A DNA stretch of 64,000 nt from Kutzneria sp. CA-103260 (GCF_018263855.1 NZ_CP073318.1:4402001-4466000), one strand, 5' to 3'. Shown: positions 16,106-24,563, counted from the first letter of the stretch. Notes: a model not told the origin generated them from the sequence alone. Program-made: numbers and translations.

Positions 16106-16705
16106 GTGACCACCGAACCGCAGGCCAGGCGCACCTCCGGCGGTCCGGTGCTGCGGGACGACGTGACCGAGGCGATCCGGGTCGCGTTCTTCGAGGAGAT
16201 GGCCGAGGTCGGCTACGGCCGGCTGTCCCTGGACGCGGTGGCCAAGCGGGCCAACGCCGGCAAGGCGGCGATCTACCGCCGCTGGCCCGGCGGCAAGGAC
16301 GCGATGACGGTGGCCCTGCTCAAGGACTTCGCCGCCGAGGTGCTCCAGGTTCCGGACACCGGCACGCTGCGCGGCGACGTGCGGCAGTTCCTGGTCAACG
16401 CGTGCGCCACGCTGGAAGACCCGCTGACCCGGAACATGCTGCCCGACCTGATGGCCGAGGCCGGCCGCAACCCGGCGCTGGGCGACGCCTTCGTCGGGGC
16501 GTTCGCCATGCCCCGGCGCGACAAGGCCGAGCAGATCCTGCACCGGGCGGTCGAGCGCGGCGACATCCCGGCCGACACCGGCCTGGACGTGGCGCTGGAG
16601 CTGATGACCGGGCCGGTCTACTGGCACACGGTGGTCATCCGCAGCAGCACCGACGACGCCTACTTCGACCAGTTGACCAACACGATCCTCAAGGCGCTCA
16701 GCTGA
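16106..16705 (+). CDS. TetR-family regulator of the reductase-hydrolase pair
   Basis: A 199-residue TetR protein starting at GTG 16106. The N-terminal HTH is AEVGYGRLSLDAVAKRANAGKAAIYRRWPGGKDAMTVALL. The C-terminal region is a helical ligand domain of the TetR_C type (GDVRQFLVNAC, LPDLMAEAGRNPALGDAFVGAF). It is divergent from the PRISE reductase and presumably binds the palindrome at 16017-16049. It ends 8 bases inside the convergent LysR gene. Confidence 0.9.
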   Translation: MTTEPQARRTSGGPVLRDDVTEAIRVAFFEEMAEVGYGRLSLDAVAKRANAGKAAIYRRWPGGKDAMTVALLKDFAAEVLQVPDTGTLRGDVRQFLVNACATLEDPLTRNMLPDLMAEAGRNPALGDAFVGAFAMPRRDKAEQILHRAVERGDIPADTGLDVALELMTGPVYWHTVVIRSSTDDAYFDQLTNTILKALS

Positions 16706-17624
16706 GGTGCGGGTCGCCCTCCGGCAGCCAGCCGCCGACCTCGCACTCCACGTCCCGCACCACGGCCTCCACCGTCTCCAGCACGGCCCGCCGCACCTCG
16801 TCCCGGCGCCACACCAGCGACCACGTCCACATCGGCGCCGGGTCGACGATCGGCCGCCGCACCAGGTCCGGCGGCAACAGGACCTCCTGGCCCTTGGGTG
16901 AGTTCAGCAGCGGCCGCCGGATCCGCCGGACGTGGTCGACGAAGGCCTCGCCGGTGATGCCGCCGTCGGAGATCCGCACGATCTTCGCCCCGGTGTCGCG
17001 GGCGAAGGCCTCGGCGTAGACGTTCCACGAGGACCAGGAGTTCTCGTCGTCGTCGACCGGCACGACCACGTCGGCCGCCCGCACGGGTGTTTCGTCGTCA
17101 CCGACGCTGATTGCGTGCAGGCGGTCCACGCCCAGCAGCCGCGCATTGAGTCCCAGCCGGGCGAGGTCGGCGTCCAGAACCCAGCAGATCGCCAGGTCGA
17201 GGCTGCCTTCGGCGACCCGGGCGGCCTGCGCGTGCGAGGGCACCACCCAGGTGTCGACGATCAGCTCGGCCACCGCCGCGGCCCGCGACCGCAGGTCGGC
17301 CGGCCGCCAGTTCACGTAGCCGAGCCGCACCTGCTCGGTGCCGGCCAGCCGGCCGGCCCGGCGCTTGAGGTCGTCGGCCTGCTCCAGCAGGGCCTTGGTG
17401 TGCGGCAGCAGTTCCGCGCCAGCGGAGGTCAGCGCCACGCCGCGGCGGTTGCGTTCGAACAGCGCCACCCCGAGGTCCCGCTCCAGCGCCTTGATCTGCT
17501 GGGACAGCGACGGCCCGGCGATCAGCAGCCGCTCGGCCGCCCGCCCGAAGTGCAGCTCGTCGGCGACAACCACGAATTTTCTAATGCGCTCCAGATCGAG
17601 CGTTGGCCTGGTGTAATCCGTCAC
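16698..17624 (-). CDS. LysR-family regulator at the left flank of the integrated element
   Basis: A 308-residue LysR protein starting at GTG 17624 behind AGGAGGGG. The HTH is DLERIRKFVVVADELHFGRAAERLLIAGPSLSQQIKALE, followed by a full-length effector domain (EQVRLGYVNWRPADL, DLAICWVLDADLA). LysR genes normally diverge from their targets. Here the upstream space runs into the mobile element, and the next chromosomal operon on the far side (32527-33962) is oriented as the expected divergent partner. Confidence 0.92.
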   Translation of the reverse strand: MTDYTRPTLDLERIRKFVVVADELHFGRAAERLLIAGPSLSQQIKALERDLGVALFERNRRGVALTSAGAELLPHTKALLEQADDLKRRAGRLAGTEQVRLGYVNWRPADLRSRAAAVAELIVDTWVVPSHAQAARVAEGSLDLAICWVLDADLARLGLNARLLGVDRLHAISVGDDETPVRAADVVVPVDDDENSWSSWNVYAEAFARDTGAKIVRISDGGITGEAFVDHVRRIRRPLLNSPKGQEVLLPPDLVRRPIVDPAPMWTWSLVWRRDEVRRAVLETVEAVVRDVECEVGGWLPEGDPHLS

Positions 17625-17758
17625 AGCCCCTCCTGGACCCGTCGTGGCCAGCCGACATCTGCGAAACGATCACTCAGAGAGGACTGTCCCGCCACCCGTC
17701 TCATCCTGCCGTGCGTCGGGACGGGAGCGGGCCATGCTGGCAGCACCCCGCCGACGGA

Positions 17759-17782
17759 CACTGAGCAGTTCACTGAGCAGTT
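17759..17782. repeat. 12-base tandem repeat near the left end of the element
   Basis: CACTGAGCAGTT occurs twice in immediate tandem, 33 bases before the stop of the leftmost element gene. It may belong to the end of the element or to a recombinase binding site; no matching copy was seen at the right end. Confidence 0.6.
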
Positions 17783-17814
17783 TTGATCTTGCTCGGCGGT
17801 GCGATCCTTCTCCC

Positions 17815-18963
17815 CTAGAAAGGAGGAAGACCCACAAGCCCTTTAGCACTGTCGTGCGCCCGAGCGAATGACTGCCGATCAACCCATTCCAAATCAAGCA
17901 TTTGACGGATCTTCTCGTCGTTCTGAAAATCACTTCGATGCAAAGCGTGCGGATTTGAAGGGTCGACCGAAACAATAAAATCTTCAGTGACCACCCATTG
18001 AGGTGGGTGGAATTCGACGATCCGTGTAACTCGATTCCAGACCTGCCACTCAGACCCGATCGATAGGGCGTAAGCGATTTCAAGAAGCGATTGCAGGTCG
18101 ACAAAGATTCGCGTCGGATCGAACACGTCGTCACCAGGATGACGTCCGATCGCTTGGACGGCAGTGTTCAAGGCCATCAAAAAATCGACCGATTCTTCTC
18201 CCTCTGCCCAATCGACAAGCGAGATCATTTCCGGACCGCTATCTTCCAGCCGAACAAGAGGGAACTCCTCATATCCGTTAGCGCCAGGAAGAAAGCGGAC
18301 ATTTAGAATTGTGCGAGGCAGAGCAACTCGACAACCGGACGACGGTATCATACCGAGCTCATACGCTCGGTCAATTGCATCACGAACGCCGTTATAGGTT
18401 GGGGCGACACCGACAGAGCGAAAGAGTTCGGCATCTCTCTGCCTGGTCGCGGCTAAGCGCGCCCTGTATGCCACTTCCAGCGTGCTCAATGGCGTGGACT
18501 GACCTTTGCCGACATCGCCAGTCGGCATGTCTTCGGTACTTGGAGCGTCTACATCGAGTTGTCGACTTTCTGCGTGGCTCTCCTTGGCCGAAACATCGGC
18601 TGTTGCAGTCCGCAAGGGTGGTGCTTCGTCGTCTTGAGCGCGCCGTGACCTATCGGCCGACTCTCCCTTGGCCTGGTACCACAGTTCGCGCCATTGATCG
18701 AGATCCGCTAGATCGGCTGACAACGGCACATCGTGGCGTTGGGCATACAAGCAGCACGCCCGGACTAGTATGATCAACTGATCCAGGCTGGGTTGACTAT
18801 TGCCGCTGAGCTTGTCCTGGATCGTGGATCTGGCGACCGCGCGCGGTCCGACCTCGCCGGTCAGCCGGCGCAAATCGTCCAACGATGGATGGCCGGCACG
18901 AACACGCAAGTCGCGAAGGCGCTGAGTAACCAGCGACGCTTCGGAAACTGGCTGCTTCTCCAA
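17815..18963 (-). CDS. uncharacterised protein with N-terminal HTH-like region
   Basis: About 382 residues from the TTG at 18963, chosen because GAGGGA lies correctly upstream and a tandem repeat occupies the region behind it; an ATG near 19071 would add 36 residues through those repeats. Residues 5-70 (SLVTQRLRDLRVRAGHPSLDDLRRLTGEVGPRAVARSTIQDKL) look like the actinobacterial HTH that senses a small set of operators. This is followed by a charged linker and a C-terminal alpha/beta domain with IFVDLQSLLEIAYALSIGSEWQVWNRV. I do not recognise the C-terminal domain. Its A+T content is higher than in chromosomal neighbours. It may be an element regulator. Confidence 0.65.
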   Translation of the reverse strand: MEKQPVSEASLVTQRLRDLRVRAGHPSLDDLRRLTGEVGPRAVARSTIQDKLSGNSQPSLDQLIILVRACCLYAQRHDVPLSADLADLDQWRELWYQAKGESADRSRRAQDDEAPPLRTATADVSAKESHAESRQLDVDAPSTEDMPTGDVGKGQSTPLSTLEVAYRARLAATRQRDAELFRSVGVAPTYNGVRDAIDRAYELGMIPSSGCRVALPRTILNVRFLPGANGYEEFPLVRLEDSGPEMISLVDWAEGEESVDFLMALNTAVQAIGRHPGDDVFDPTRIFVDLQSLLEIAYALSIGSEWQVWNRVTRIVEFHPPQWVVTEDFIVSVDPSNPHALHRSDFQNDEKIRQMLDLEWVDRQSFARAHDSAKGLVGLPPF

Positions 18964-18986
18964 GGATATCCCTCGCCCCTTGATCG

Positions 18987-19035
18987 CGTCCGGGTTCGTC
19001 CGGGTTCGTCCGGCCAGGGTTGATCGTACCCGGAC
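18987..19035. repeat. 10-base iterons upstream of the leftmost element gene
   Basis: CGTCCGGGTT is repeated in tandem at 18987-18996 and 18997-19006, with a third partial copy CGTCCGG at 19007-19013. An inverted copy of its core, ACCCGGAC, is at 19028-19035. A 10-base period places the copies on one face of the helix. This suits an operator for a regulator such as the HTH protein encoded just downstream. Confidence 0.6.
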
Positions 19036-19113
19036 ACCTGGACGGAGAACGCCGGACACAGCCGGGGTCATGCGAGGGAGTCGCAGACGGGCGGACGGAC
19101 GACGTCTCATAAA

Positions 19114-19148
19114 GGTCAGTTGCTGACCGTGCAGCCGGACCTTCCGGC
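19114..19148 (+). promoter_or_regulatory. two inverted repeats in the leader of the 90-residue gene
   Basis: GGTCAG-TTG-CTGACC at 19114-19128 and GCCGGA-CCT-TCCGGC at 19134-19148 follow one another, just before the AGGAG ribosome site of the gene at 19172. They could be an operator and a leader hairpin. Confidence 0.45.
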
Positions 19149-19171
19149 GTTACCGACAGGAGAACAACGTC

Positions 19172-19444
19172 ATGCCTGCCCTCTCACACAAGGTCACCCT
19201 GTGGGGGCTGGCTACTGCGGTAGCCGCTGCTGATGGCCGACTGTTGCTGCTCTCTACTCTGATTGTCATAGTGCTATTCATGGGCAGCGTCGTGTGGCCA
19301 GCTGTGTGGTCCAGGAACCAATCACGTCGGCAGGCGGCTCGCAAGGTCCTCCAGATGATCACCTTGTCGGCCATTCCAGTCGGTACAGGTGTCCGCCGAC
19401 GCCCGAGGCGGCCTGCTGACGATGAAGAGTGCTCCAAGGAGTAG
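19172..19444 (+). CDS. small single-span membrane protein, unknown
   Basis: A 90-residue protein with a strong AGGAG site nine bases before ATG 19172. One hydrophobic segment (LLLLSTLIVIVLFMGSVVWPAVW, residues about 24-46) is followed by a basic, Arg-rich tail, predicting a membrane anchor with a cytosolic C-terminus. No family was recognised. A perfect terminator overlaps the stop codon. It lies inside the integrative element. Confidence 0.7.
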   Translation: MPALSHKVTLWGLATAVAAADGRLLLLSTLIVIVLFMGSVVWPAVWSRNQSRRQAARKVLQMITLSAIPVGTGVRRRPRRPADDEECSKE

Positions 19445-19486
19445 GCCCGTGACCCTCGACAGCGGATTGCCGAGGGTCACGGGCCT
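19443..19486. terminator. strong 16-base perfect hairpin terminator
   Basis: AGGCCCGTGACCCTCG (19443-19458) pairs perfectly with CGAGGGTCACGGGCCT (19471-19486) over a 12-base loop. It overlaps the stop codon of the 90-residue gene and separates it from the convergent operon ending at 19501, so it can serve both. Confidence 0.88.
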
Positions 19487-19500
19487 CTGTGCGGCGCGTG

Positions 19501-19677
19501 TCAGGCGGTGGACCGTCGTACGGTGCGCGTCTCGATTCGGTCCAGTGCGCCCGCTATGGAGTTGACAGCCCGGTCCGAGAGGGGCGGCAGAGCAGCGCAT
19601 GCCGCCCGCCAGTACTGATCGTTGCCGAGCGGGTCTCCGGCGGTGGTCAGGTCATCGATTCGGACGAAGCTAGTCAT
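19501..19677 (-). CDS. 58-residue protein, last gene of the cargo operon
   Basis: A short reading frame starting at ATG 19677, overlapping the end of the 359-residue gene by eight bases, with TGA at 19503-19501. The product begins MTSFVRIDDLTTAGDP and ends RTVRRSTA, without membrane segments or recognised motifs. The overlap and the terminator directly downstream support it as a real cistron. Function unknown. Confidence 0.6.
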   Translation of the reverse strand: MTSFVRIDDLTTAGDPLGNDQYWRAACAALPPLSDRAVNSIAGALDRIETRTVRRSTA

Positions 19678-20749
19678 GTCCGATTCCGTTCACAACCTTG
19701 GAGAGTTCCTGGGCGGGCAGCTTCATGACACGGTCGAATTCTGCCCATGCCGCCCGTGTGTCAATCGGCGCGAACGACGGTTGCGCGGTCAGTGGTGACT
19801 GACAGAGAACGATTCGTGCCGCACTAGCGCCGCTTGGCTCAACAGACGTGATCGTGATGGTCCCGTCCGCTGCGGGCGTGACGATGAACCGATCACCCGG
19901 CAGGCCGGCCACCGGATGAACAAGGGCGACGGCAACGTGGGGTGCCGTATGCCCCCCGGCCCAAGTCAGATGGATATCCGTGAGGCCGCTAGGTTGGGCG
20001 GTAAACCATACGGTATCGCCAAAAATCCGAAGGCGACGCAGTAGCGCGCTAGCCAGCCGCCCCGGGCCGGGGACACGACCACGCGTGATCGCCGCCCGCT
20101 CCGGATCGGTCAGCGGTTCGTCGAAGTATGTAGGCCATCGATAACCGGTCAGCATGCGCGCGTACCCAAGCATGCCGGCCCACTGACGAACGCTCATGTT
20201 CGCCAGGTGGACGGATCCCGATCCGGTGGCGTCAGCCAGATACAATTCGACATGTCGGCGGTGTATCCGCACACGCAAGCCAGCGAGTCCCCGCACGGTG
20301 CCATCGACAACACGGGGAAGCAGCGTCGTAATCATCGGCGTAGCAGCCGACGCGCGCATGTGCATCGTGATGCTTCCGCCTTCGACGGCCGGGCGGACCG
20401 CCACGCACACCGGCATCGGCGCAACCACCTTGGTTTCCGGCCACTGGTAGGGCGCGATGCCTCCCAGCGCGTACAGGATCCCGGCTTCAAGCTGTTGCTG
20501 GCCGGAATCGGCGGCATCGGCCAGCACCGCGCGGCGGATCCGACCGGTCACCGGTGGATCACAGTTTTCACCGAGTAGTCGGGCCTCAAAACCAGAGTTC
20601 ATGATCTTACTGGTCTTTTCTCGGCTCCCGACCGGGAGAGTGCGAAGGCCAGCAGCGACAGCAGGCAACAGGCTGCTATCGGTTTCGCCTGTGTAGGACC
20701 GGCGCAGTTCGCGAAGTTGCAAGACAAGCGAGGGGTTCTGTCCAGCCAT
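19670..20749 (-). CDS. uncharacterised 359-residue protein of the cargo operon
   Basis: Starts MAGQNPSLVLQLRELRRSYTGE and contains Ala-rich helical stretches and a C-terminal beta-rich half (ITITSVEPSGASAARIVL). No signal peptide, membrane segment or known catalytic motif is visible, and I do not recognise the family. It is the fourth gene in the minus-strand run zinc-finger, methyltransferase, 57-residue, 359-residue, 58-residue. It is 67 bases behind the 57-residue gene and overlaps the last gene by eight bases. Confidence 0.72.
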   Translation of the reverse strand: MAGQNPSLVLQLRELRRSYTGETDSSLLPAVAAGLRTLPVGSREKTSKIMNSGFEARLLGENCDPPVTGRIRRAVLADAADSGQQQLEAGILYALGGIAPYQWPETKVVAPMPVCVAVRPAVEGGSITMHMRASAATPMITTLLPRVVDGTVRGLAGLRVRIHRRHVELYLADATGSGSVHLANMSVRQWAGMLGYARMLTGYRWPTYFDEPLTDPERAAITRGRVPGPGRLASALLRRLRIFGDTVWFTAQPSGLTDIHLTWAGGHTAPHVAVALVHPVAGLPGDRFIVTPAADGTITITSVEPSGASAARIVLCQSPLTAQPSFAPIDTRAAWAEFDRVMKLPAQELSKVVNGIGHD

Positions 20750-20816
20750 GAAAAAGTATGCTCCAAGCAGCCTGAGGCGGGGGACGTGGCGGCGGACGCC
20801 GCTGGCGGGGATCTCT

Positions 20817-20990
20817 TTACGTGCTGCGCCGCCCGCCCGGCTCCGCTTCCCGCATTGCGGCCTGCAATGCGTCCAGGACCGAACGAAGTTGATTGATGTC
20901 GTTATGGGTCATGTCGAACACACTGGGCCACTCGCGTCCGATGACCAACTGTCCCGTCTCGGAATCCAACACGGTGCCAATAATCTTCAC
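20817..20990 (-). CDS. 57-residue protein downstream of the methyltransferase
   Basis: Starts at GTG 20990, 16 bases after the methyltransferase stop, with GGGGTGA as ribosome site; an in-frame stop lies directly upstream, so the start cannot be much earlier. The product begins MKIIGTVLDSETGQLV and carries MTHNDINQLRSVLDALQAA. It is acidic with one likely helix and has no recognised family. The spacing indicates co-transcription with the methyltransferase. Confidence 0.62.
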   Translation of the reverse strand: MKIIGTVLDSETGQLVIGREWPSVFDMTHNDINQLRSVLDALQAAMREAEPGGRRST

Positions 20991-21006
20991 GCGCCGTCAC
21001 CCCGAA

Positions 21007-21849
21007 TCAGGTCATGTGAGCGACGGCGGCGAAGGCCAGCGACTGGGCCGGGTCGCCGATGTCGGCCCAGTGCTCCGGCCGCCACTGCGGCGTGTAGACG
21101 ACGCCCGGGAACACCAGGTGATCGAACGGGGCCAACATCCCGGTGATCTCCGACCGTGACCGCAGGTGCGCCGTGTTCTGCGTGTGCCGGTATATCTCGA
21201 CCACGTCCGCAAGCCGGTCAGGGTAGTCCGAGGCGGTGGCGTGCGAGAGCGCGAGATAGCTACCCGAGGCCATGGCGTCGGAGTAGCCGCGCACGATCTC
21301 GTCAGGGCGGTGTTCGTCGGGCACGAAGTGCAGGACCGCGCACATCAGCACCATCAGCGGCTGTGAGAAGTCGATCAGACGCTTGGTGTCCGGATGGTGC
21401 AGAACGCTGTTGGGCCGGGTGATGTCTTCATGGACGTAGGTGGCGTTCGGTTTGTCGCGCAACAGGTCCATGCCGTGGGCGACCGCCACGGGTTCGCAGT
21501 CGACATAGACCACGCGAGCGTCCGACACGGCCTGTTGAGCGATCTCGTGCACATTGCCGGCGGTGGGTAGACCAGAACCCAGGTCGAGGAACTGACGGAT
21601 CCCACGGGTGAGGCCATACTCAACCGCTCGCCGCAGGAAACTACGGTTGTCGCGGGCGAACTTGCGCGCCTCGGGCAGCACCGCCAAGACTTCCGCAGCC
21701 TTGACCCGGTCGACCTCGAAGTTGTGCGAACCGCCAAGGTAGTAGTCGTACATGCGGGCGGCGCTGGCACGCTCGATGTCCACACCGGACGGTTCCCATG
21801 TCGAATTACGCGCCCACATGGGTGGTTTGTGGCCATCGTCCGTGGTCAT
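21007..21849 (-). CDS. SAM-dependent methyltransferase, DUF574/Methyltransf_19 family
   Basis: A 280-residue member of the same family as the gene at 7269. It has RASAARMYDYYLGGSHNFEVDRVKAAEVL, FLDLGSGLPTAGNVHEIAQQ and VVYVDCEPVAVAHG. ATG 21849 is preferred because AAGGAGAT lies just upstream; an earlier in-frame start would skip that site. It sits in an operon behind a zinc-finger gene and before three small or unknown genes within the integrative element. Its substrate is unknown. Confidence 0.9.
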   Translation of the reverse strand: MTTDDGHKPPMWARNSTWEPSGVDIERASAARMYDYYLGGSHNFEVDRVKAAEVLAVLPEARKFARDNRSFLRRAVEYGLTRGIRQFLDLGSGLPTAGNVHEIAQQAVSDARVVYVDCEPVAVAHGMDLLRDKPNATYVHEDITRPNSVLHHPDTKRLIDFSQPLMVLMCAVLHFVPDEHRPDEIVRGYSDAMASGSYLALSHATASDYPDRLADVVEIYRHTQNTAHLRSRSEITGMLAPFDHLVFPGVVYTPQWRPEHWADIGDPAQSLAFAAVAHMT

Positions 21850-21899
21850 GCCGATCTCCTTGTGCTGCCGGTCCAACTGTTACGTGTGTCATGAGGCGG

Positions 21900-22202
21900 T
21901 CACGAAGACTGCCGCTTGCGCTGATGTGTTGCGGGCATTGACACTTGCGCGGGGGCGGCTGGGCGAACCACAAGCCCCGCAAGCGCAACGTGAGTGCACT
22001 TCTTCGCTTCGTCCCAGCAGCCTTCACATGTCGGCCACGTCCACTCGGTTGATCCGAGACGCTGCGTCGGCACCGTCACGCGCTCACCGATCAGAGTCGT
22101 GATCTCGTTCCCGGGGCCGACGGGGCCAGCGGGCACGGCGTGCCGCCTACCGTCGGCAGGCAACCACCGGTAAGTCCTGATTTCAGCCCCAGCCACTCTC
22201 AT
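21900..22202 (-). CDS. small zinc-finger-like protein
   Basis: A 100-residue protein with a strong GGAGGTGAG ribosome site before ATG 22202. It has the layout of a small actinobacterial zinc-finger family: YRWLPADGRRHAVP near the N-terminus, then TTLIGERVTVP, then WTWPTCEGCWDEA. The histidine and CxxC supply likely metal ligands. The last 35 residues are a less conserved tail. It precedes the DUF574 methyltransferase by 50 bases, and the two probably form one transcript. Confidence 0.65.
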   Translation of the reverse strand: MRVAGAEIRTYRWLPADGRRHAVPAGPVGPGNEITTLIGERVTVPTQRLGSTEWTWPTCEGCWDEAKKCTHVALAGLVVRPAAPAQVSMPATHQRKRQSS

Positions 22203-22244
22203 CTCACCTCCGATTACTGACTCGCACGTGGTAGCGAAAAAGAT

Positions 22245-22766
22245 TTAATAGCGGTCGTAAGGTCGCCACTGTATGCAAGTCGGCCGACTCCTTGTGTCTA
22301 GCCACTCAATCAAAGCGTTCCGTGCATCCGAAATCGGTATAGCGGCCGTGCGTGGAAATATCGCGCCCGTAGATCCGTTGAATATTAGAAAAACTTCCGG
22401 AAGCGGCCTTATCGGGTTAAACGAGTTGACCACCGGATGATCCGGGTCATCATGATCCATGTAGTTCAATGCCGCATATCCCGCCGACGGAGAAACGCTG
22501 ACACGCATCTGACTATTCGGAAATGGGCCCTCCTTGCTAGTATGGAACTCGACATCACCGACAGCCATCGTGGACTCCCAATCGGCGTGATCTAGACACA
22601 GAATCTCCTCTATGAGGGCATGAGATTCAGTCAAGCCGCGGGACACTCTTGCCACCCCAGTGGTAAGCAATGCCGTAACAATCATGTACACAGATTGACG
22701 GCTAGGTCGAAATTTACTGGGAGCATTTCCAAACTCTTCTCTTCGCACCTCGAAGGTCAATACCAA
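22245..22766 (-). CDS. Imm1-like immunity protein, orphan
   Basis: A protein of up to 173 residues. The C-terminal half has the features of the Imm1 immunity family: GYAALNYMD, a proline-rich PEVFLIFNG strand, IPISDARNALIEWLDT and the closing RPTCIQWRPY. Imm1 proteins neutralise polymorphic toxins delivered by secretion systems. No toxin gene lies next to it. The start is uncertain: TTG 22766, a GTG 18 bases later or the ATG for MIVTALL are possible. The gene is noticeably AT-richer than chromosomal genes, consistent with recent acquisition. Confidence 0.68.
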   Translation of the reverse strand: MVLTFEVRREEFGNAPSKFRPSRQSVYMIVTALLTTGVARVSRGLTESHALIEEILCLDHADWESTMAVGDVEFHTSKEGPFPNSQMRVSVSPSAGYAALNYMDHDDPDHPVVNSFNPIRPLPEVFLIFNGSTGAIFPRTAAIPISDARNALIEWLDTRSRPTCIQWRPYDRY

Positions 22767-22968
22767 CCAATGTCAAGTTAATTAGTGACTTTGATGGTGG
22801 CGATAGGCTTGTGCCGGGTCTATACCGATCTGCGCATGCGCTATGTCGCCGCCGGAATAAGGCCAGGTCCAGACGCCGGCCTGGCGCCCGAGCTTCACCC
22901 CACTGGTGGGTACCCGTGGCGCTATGTACGCTGATCAGTGGGGATGTCGGCGAAGGCTCGGAGATCAC

Positions 22969-24450
22969 ATGAGTGCACTTGGCCACCAGGGGGGACACGA
23001 GTCCGCAGCATCAGGCGGACGCCGCTGTCAGGGCTGCGGGGCACAGCTCGCGGCGGACAACAACGCACGCCTGTGCGGCCGGTGCCACCGGGAGCTGCGC
23101 GACGAGCTCCGAACCCCACCCGCCGTGCTCAGGGCCGAGTTTTTCGAGACTGACGAATTTCGGGCGGCCTTTGAAAGCCAGCACATCGGCAAGGTCTTTC
23201 GGGCATACCGAAATCATCCTCGTTACCTACAGTTGTTCGGCAAAGCCATGAACCAAGACGTTCTCGGCCGCTGGCTTGGTTTGACACAGGCACAGATAAG
23301 CAAGATGGAGAACGCTAAGCACCCCGAGCAAAATCTAGACCTTCTTCGCAACTACGCGCTATCCCTACATCTGCCACAAAAAATGCTCTGGTTCGATCTT
23401 CCCGGGCAGAGCAGACTGGAAGCCCCTGGACGGCAATCCTCGCCAGCAACCGACAGTGGCCTGATTGTTGCACAAAGCCGGGATGAAATACTTGTCGCAA
23501 ACACCGGCATGGACACCCTCGAACTAATTCAGCGCCTACGGTCGTCATCACTCAATCCTGCAACACTCGACGCGCTGAACATTACCGTGGAACAATTGTG
23601 CTGCGATTATGCCCACAAGGACGCTCACGAACTGATGGCCGCCGGTCGGGATTGGCTGAGCAAGATGACCGACTTGCTTGACAATCGCCTCACTCTCGCA
23701 CAGCATCGCGAAGTACTTAATAACGCTGGGATGTTGGCGCTCCTGGTGGGTTGCCTTGAATACGACGTCGGGGACGCGCAGTCAGCCGAAGCAACTCGGC
23801 GCATGGCCCTTACGCTAGGCAAGGAATCAGGCGAGCCTGGAATTGTGGGGTGGGGCTACGAGATGCTTGCCTGGTTCCACCTTACCGCAGGAAACTACCG
23901 CGCGGCCATTTCGGCAGCCGAGACCGGTGCCATCCTTGCACCGTCGCAATCCGTTGCCGTTCAGCTCTACGGGCAACAAGCGAAGGCGTATGCGCGCATG
24001 GGAAGGCCAGAAGAGGTGCACAAGGCACTAGAGAATGGTCGCGCGCTACTGGATAAGCTCCCCTATCCCGAGAGGCCCGAGAACCATTTCGTGGTCGATC
24101 CGGATAAGTGGGACTTCTACGCGATGGACACCTACCGCATCGTTGGCGAAGACCAGCTAGCAAAGCGCAACGCCGAAGAAGTTATCCGGCGCAGCGTCAC
24201 GCCCGAGGGGTTTGTTATCTCGCCGATGAGAAGCCAGGAAGCACAACTAACTCTTGCCGTCATTGCCGCGCGCAAGGGGGATATCGAAGCTGCGAACGCG
24301 CTAGGCATCGAGGCGTTGCAGAGTGGGCGGCAGAGCCTGCCCTCCCTGCTCATGGTTGGCAACGAACTGGCACATGAGTTGGAGACCTACGGCCCGGGCG
24401 CTGGGGCGGAGTTCCGCGCCCTGCTACGCGAGACCATTGCCCGACGCTAG
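22969..24450 (+). CDS. XRE-HTH regulator with zinc ribbon and TPR-like repeats
   Basis: A 493-residue protein starting at ATG 22969 behind GGAGAT. Residues about 18-45 form a zinc ribbon (CQGCGAQL, LCGRCHREL). Residues about 90-150 are a Cro/C1-type HTH (FGKAMNQDVLGRWLGLTQAQISKMENAKH). The remaining 300 residues are helical TPR-like repeats (AGMLALLVGCLEYDVGDAQSAEATRRMALTLGKESGEP). This architecture is common in actinomycete signalling regulators near DUF574 methyltransferases and in integrative elements. It lies upstream of the transfer operon and may control it. Confidence 0.85.
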   Translation: MSALGHQGGHESAASGGRRCQGCGAQLAADNNARLCGRCHRELRDELRTPPAVLRAEFFETDEFRAAFESQHIGKVFRAYRNHPRYLQLFGKAMNQDVLGRWLGLTQAQISKMENAKHPEQNLDLLRNYALSLHLPQKMLWFDLPGQSRLEAPGRQSSPATDSGLIVAQSRDEILVANTGMDTLELIQRLRSSSLNPATLDALNITVEQLCCDYAHKDAHELMAAGRDWLSKMTDLLDNRLTLAQHREVLNNAGMLALLVGCLEYDVGDAQSAEATRRMALTLGKESGEPGIVGWGYEMLAWFHLTAGNYRAAISAAETGAILAPSQSVAVQLYGQQAKAYARMGRPEEVHKALENGRALLDKLPYPERPENHFVVDPDKWDFYAMDTYRIVGEDQLAKRNAEEVIRRSVTPEGFVISPMRSQEAQLTLAVIAARKGDIEAANALGIEALQSGRQSLPSLLMVGNELAHELETYGPGAGAEFRALLRETIARR

Positions 24451-24528
24451 ATCGAAAACGCTCCCGAGCTGCACGGCTAGCTAGCGTCGGCCGGACAGCA
24501 AAGATCAACATTCTCACCCAGAATGCAG

Positions 24529-24563
24529 GGGCGGCGATATTCTTTCTCGGAATATCGCCGCCC
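24529..24563. terminator. 14-base perfect hairpin downstream of the XRE-TPR gene
   Basis: GGGCGGCGATATTC (24529-24542) pairs perfectly with GAATATCGCCGCCC (24550-24563) around a 7-base loop. It is about 80 bases after the regulator stop and before the transfer operon. Confidence 0.82.
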
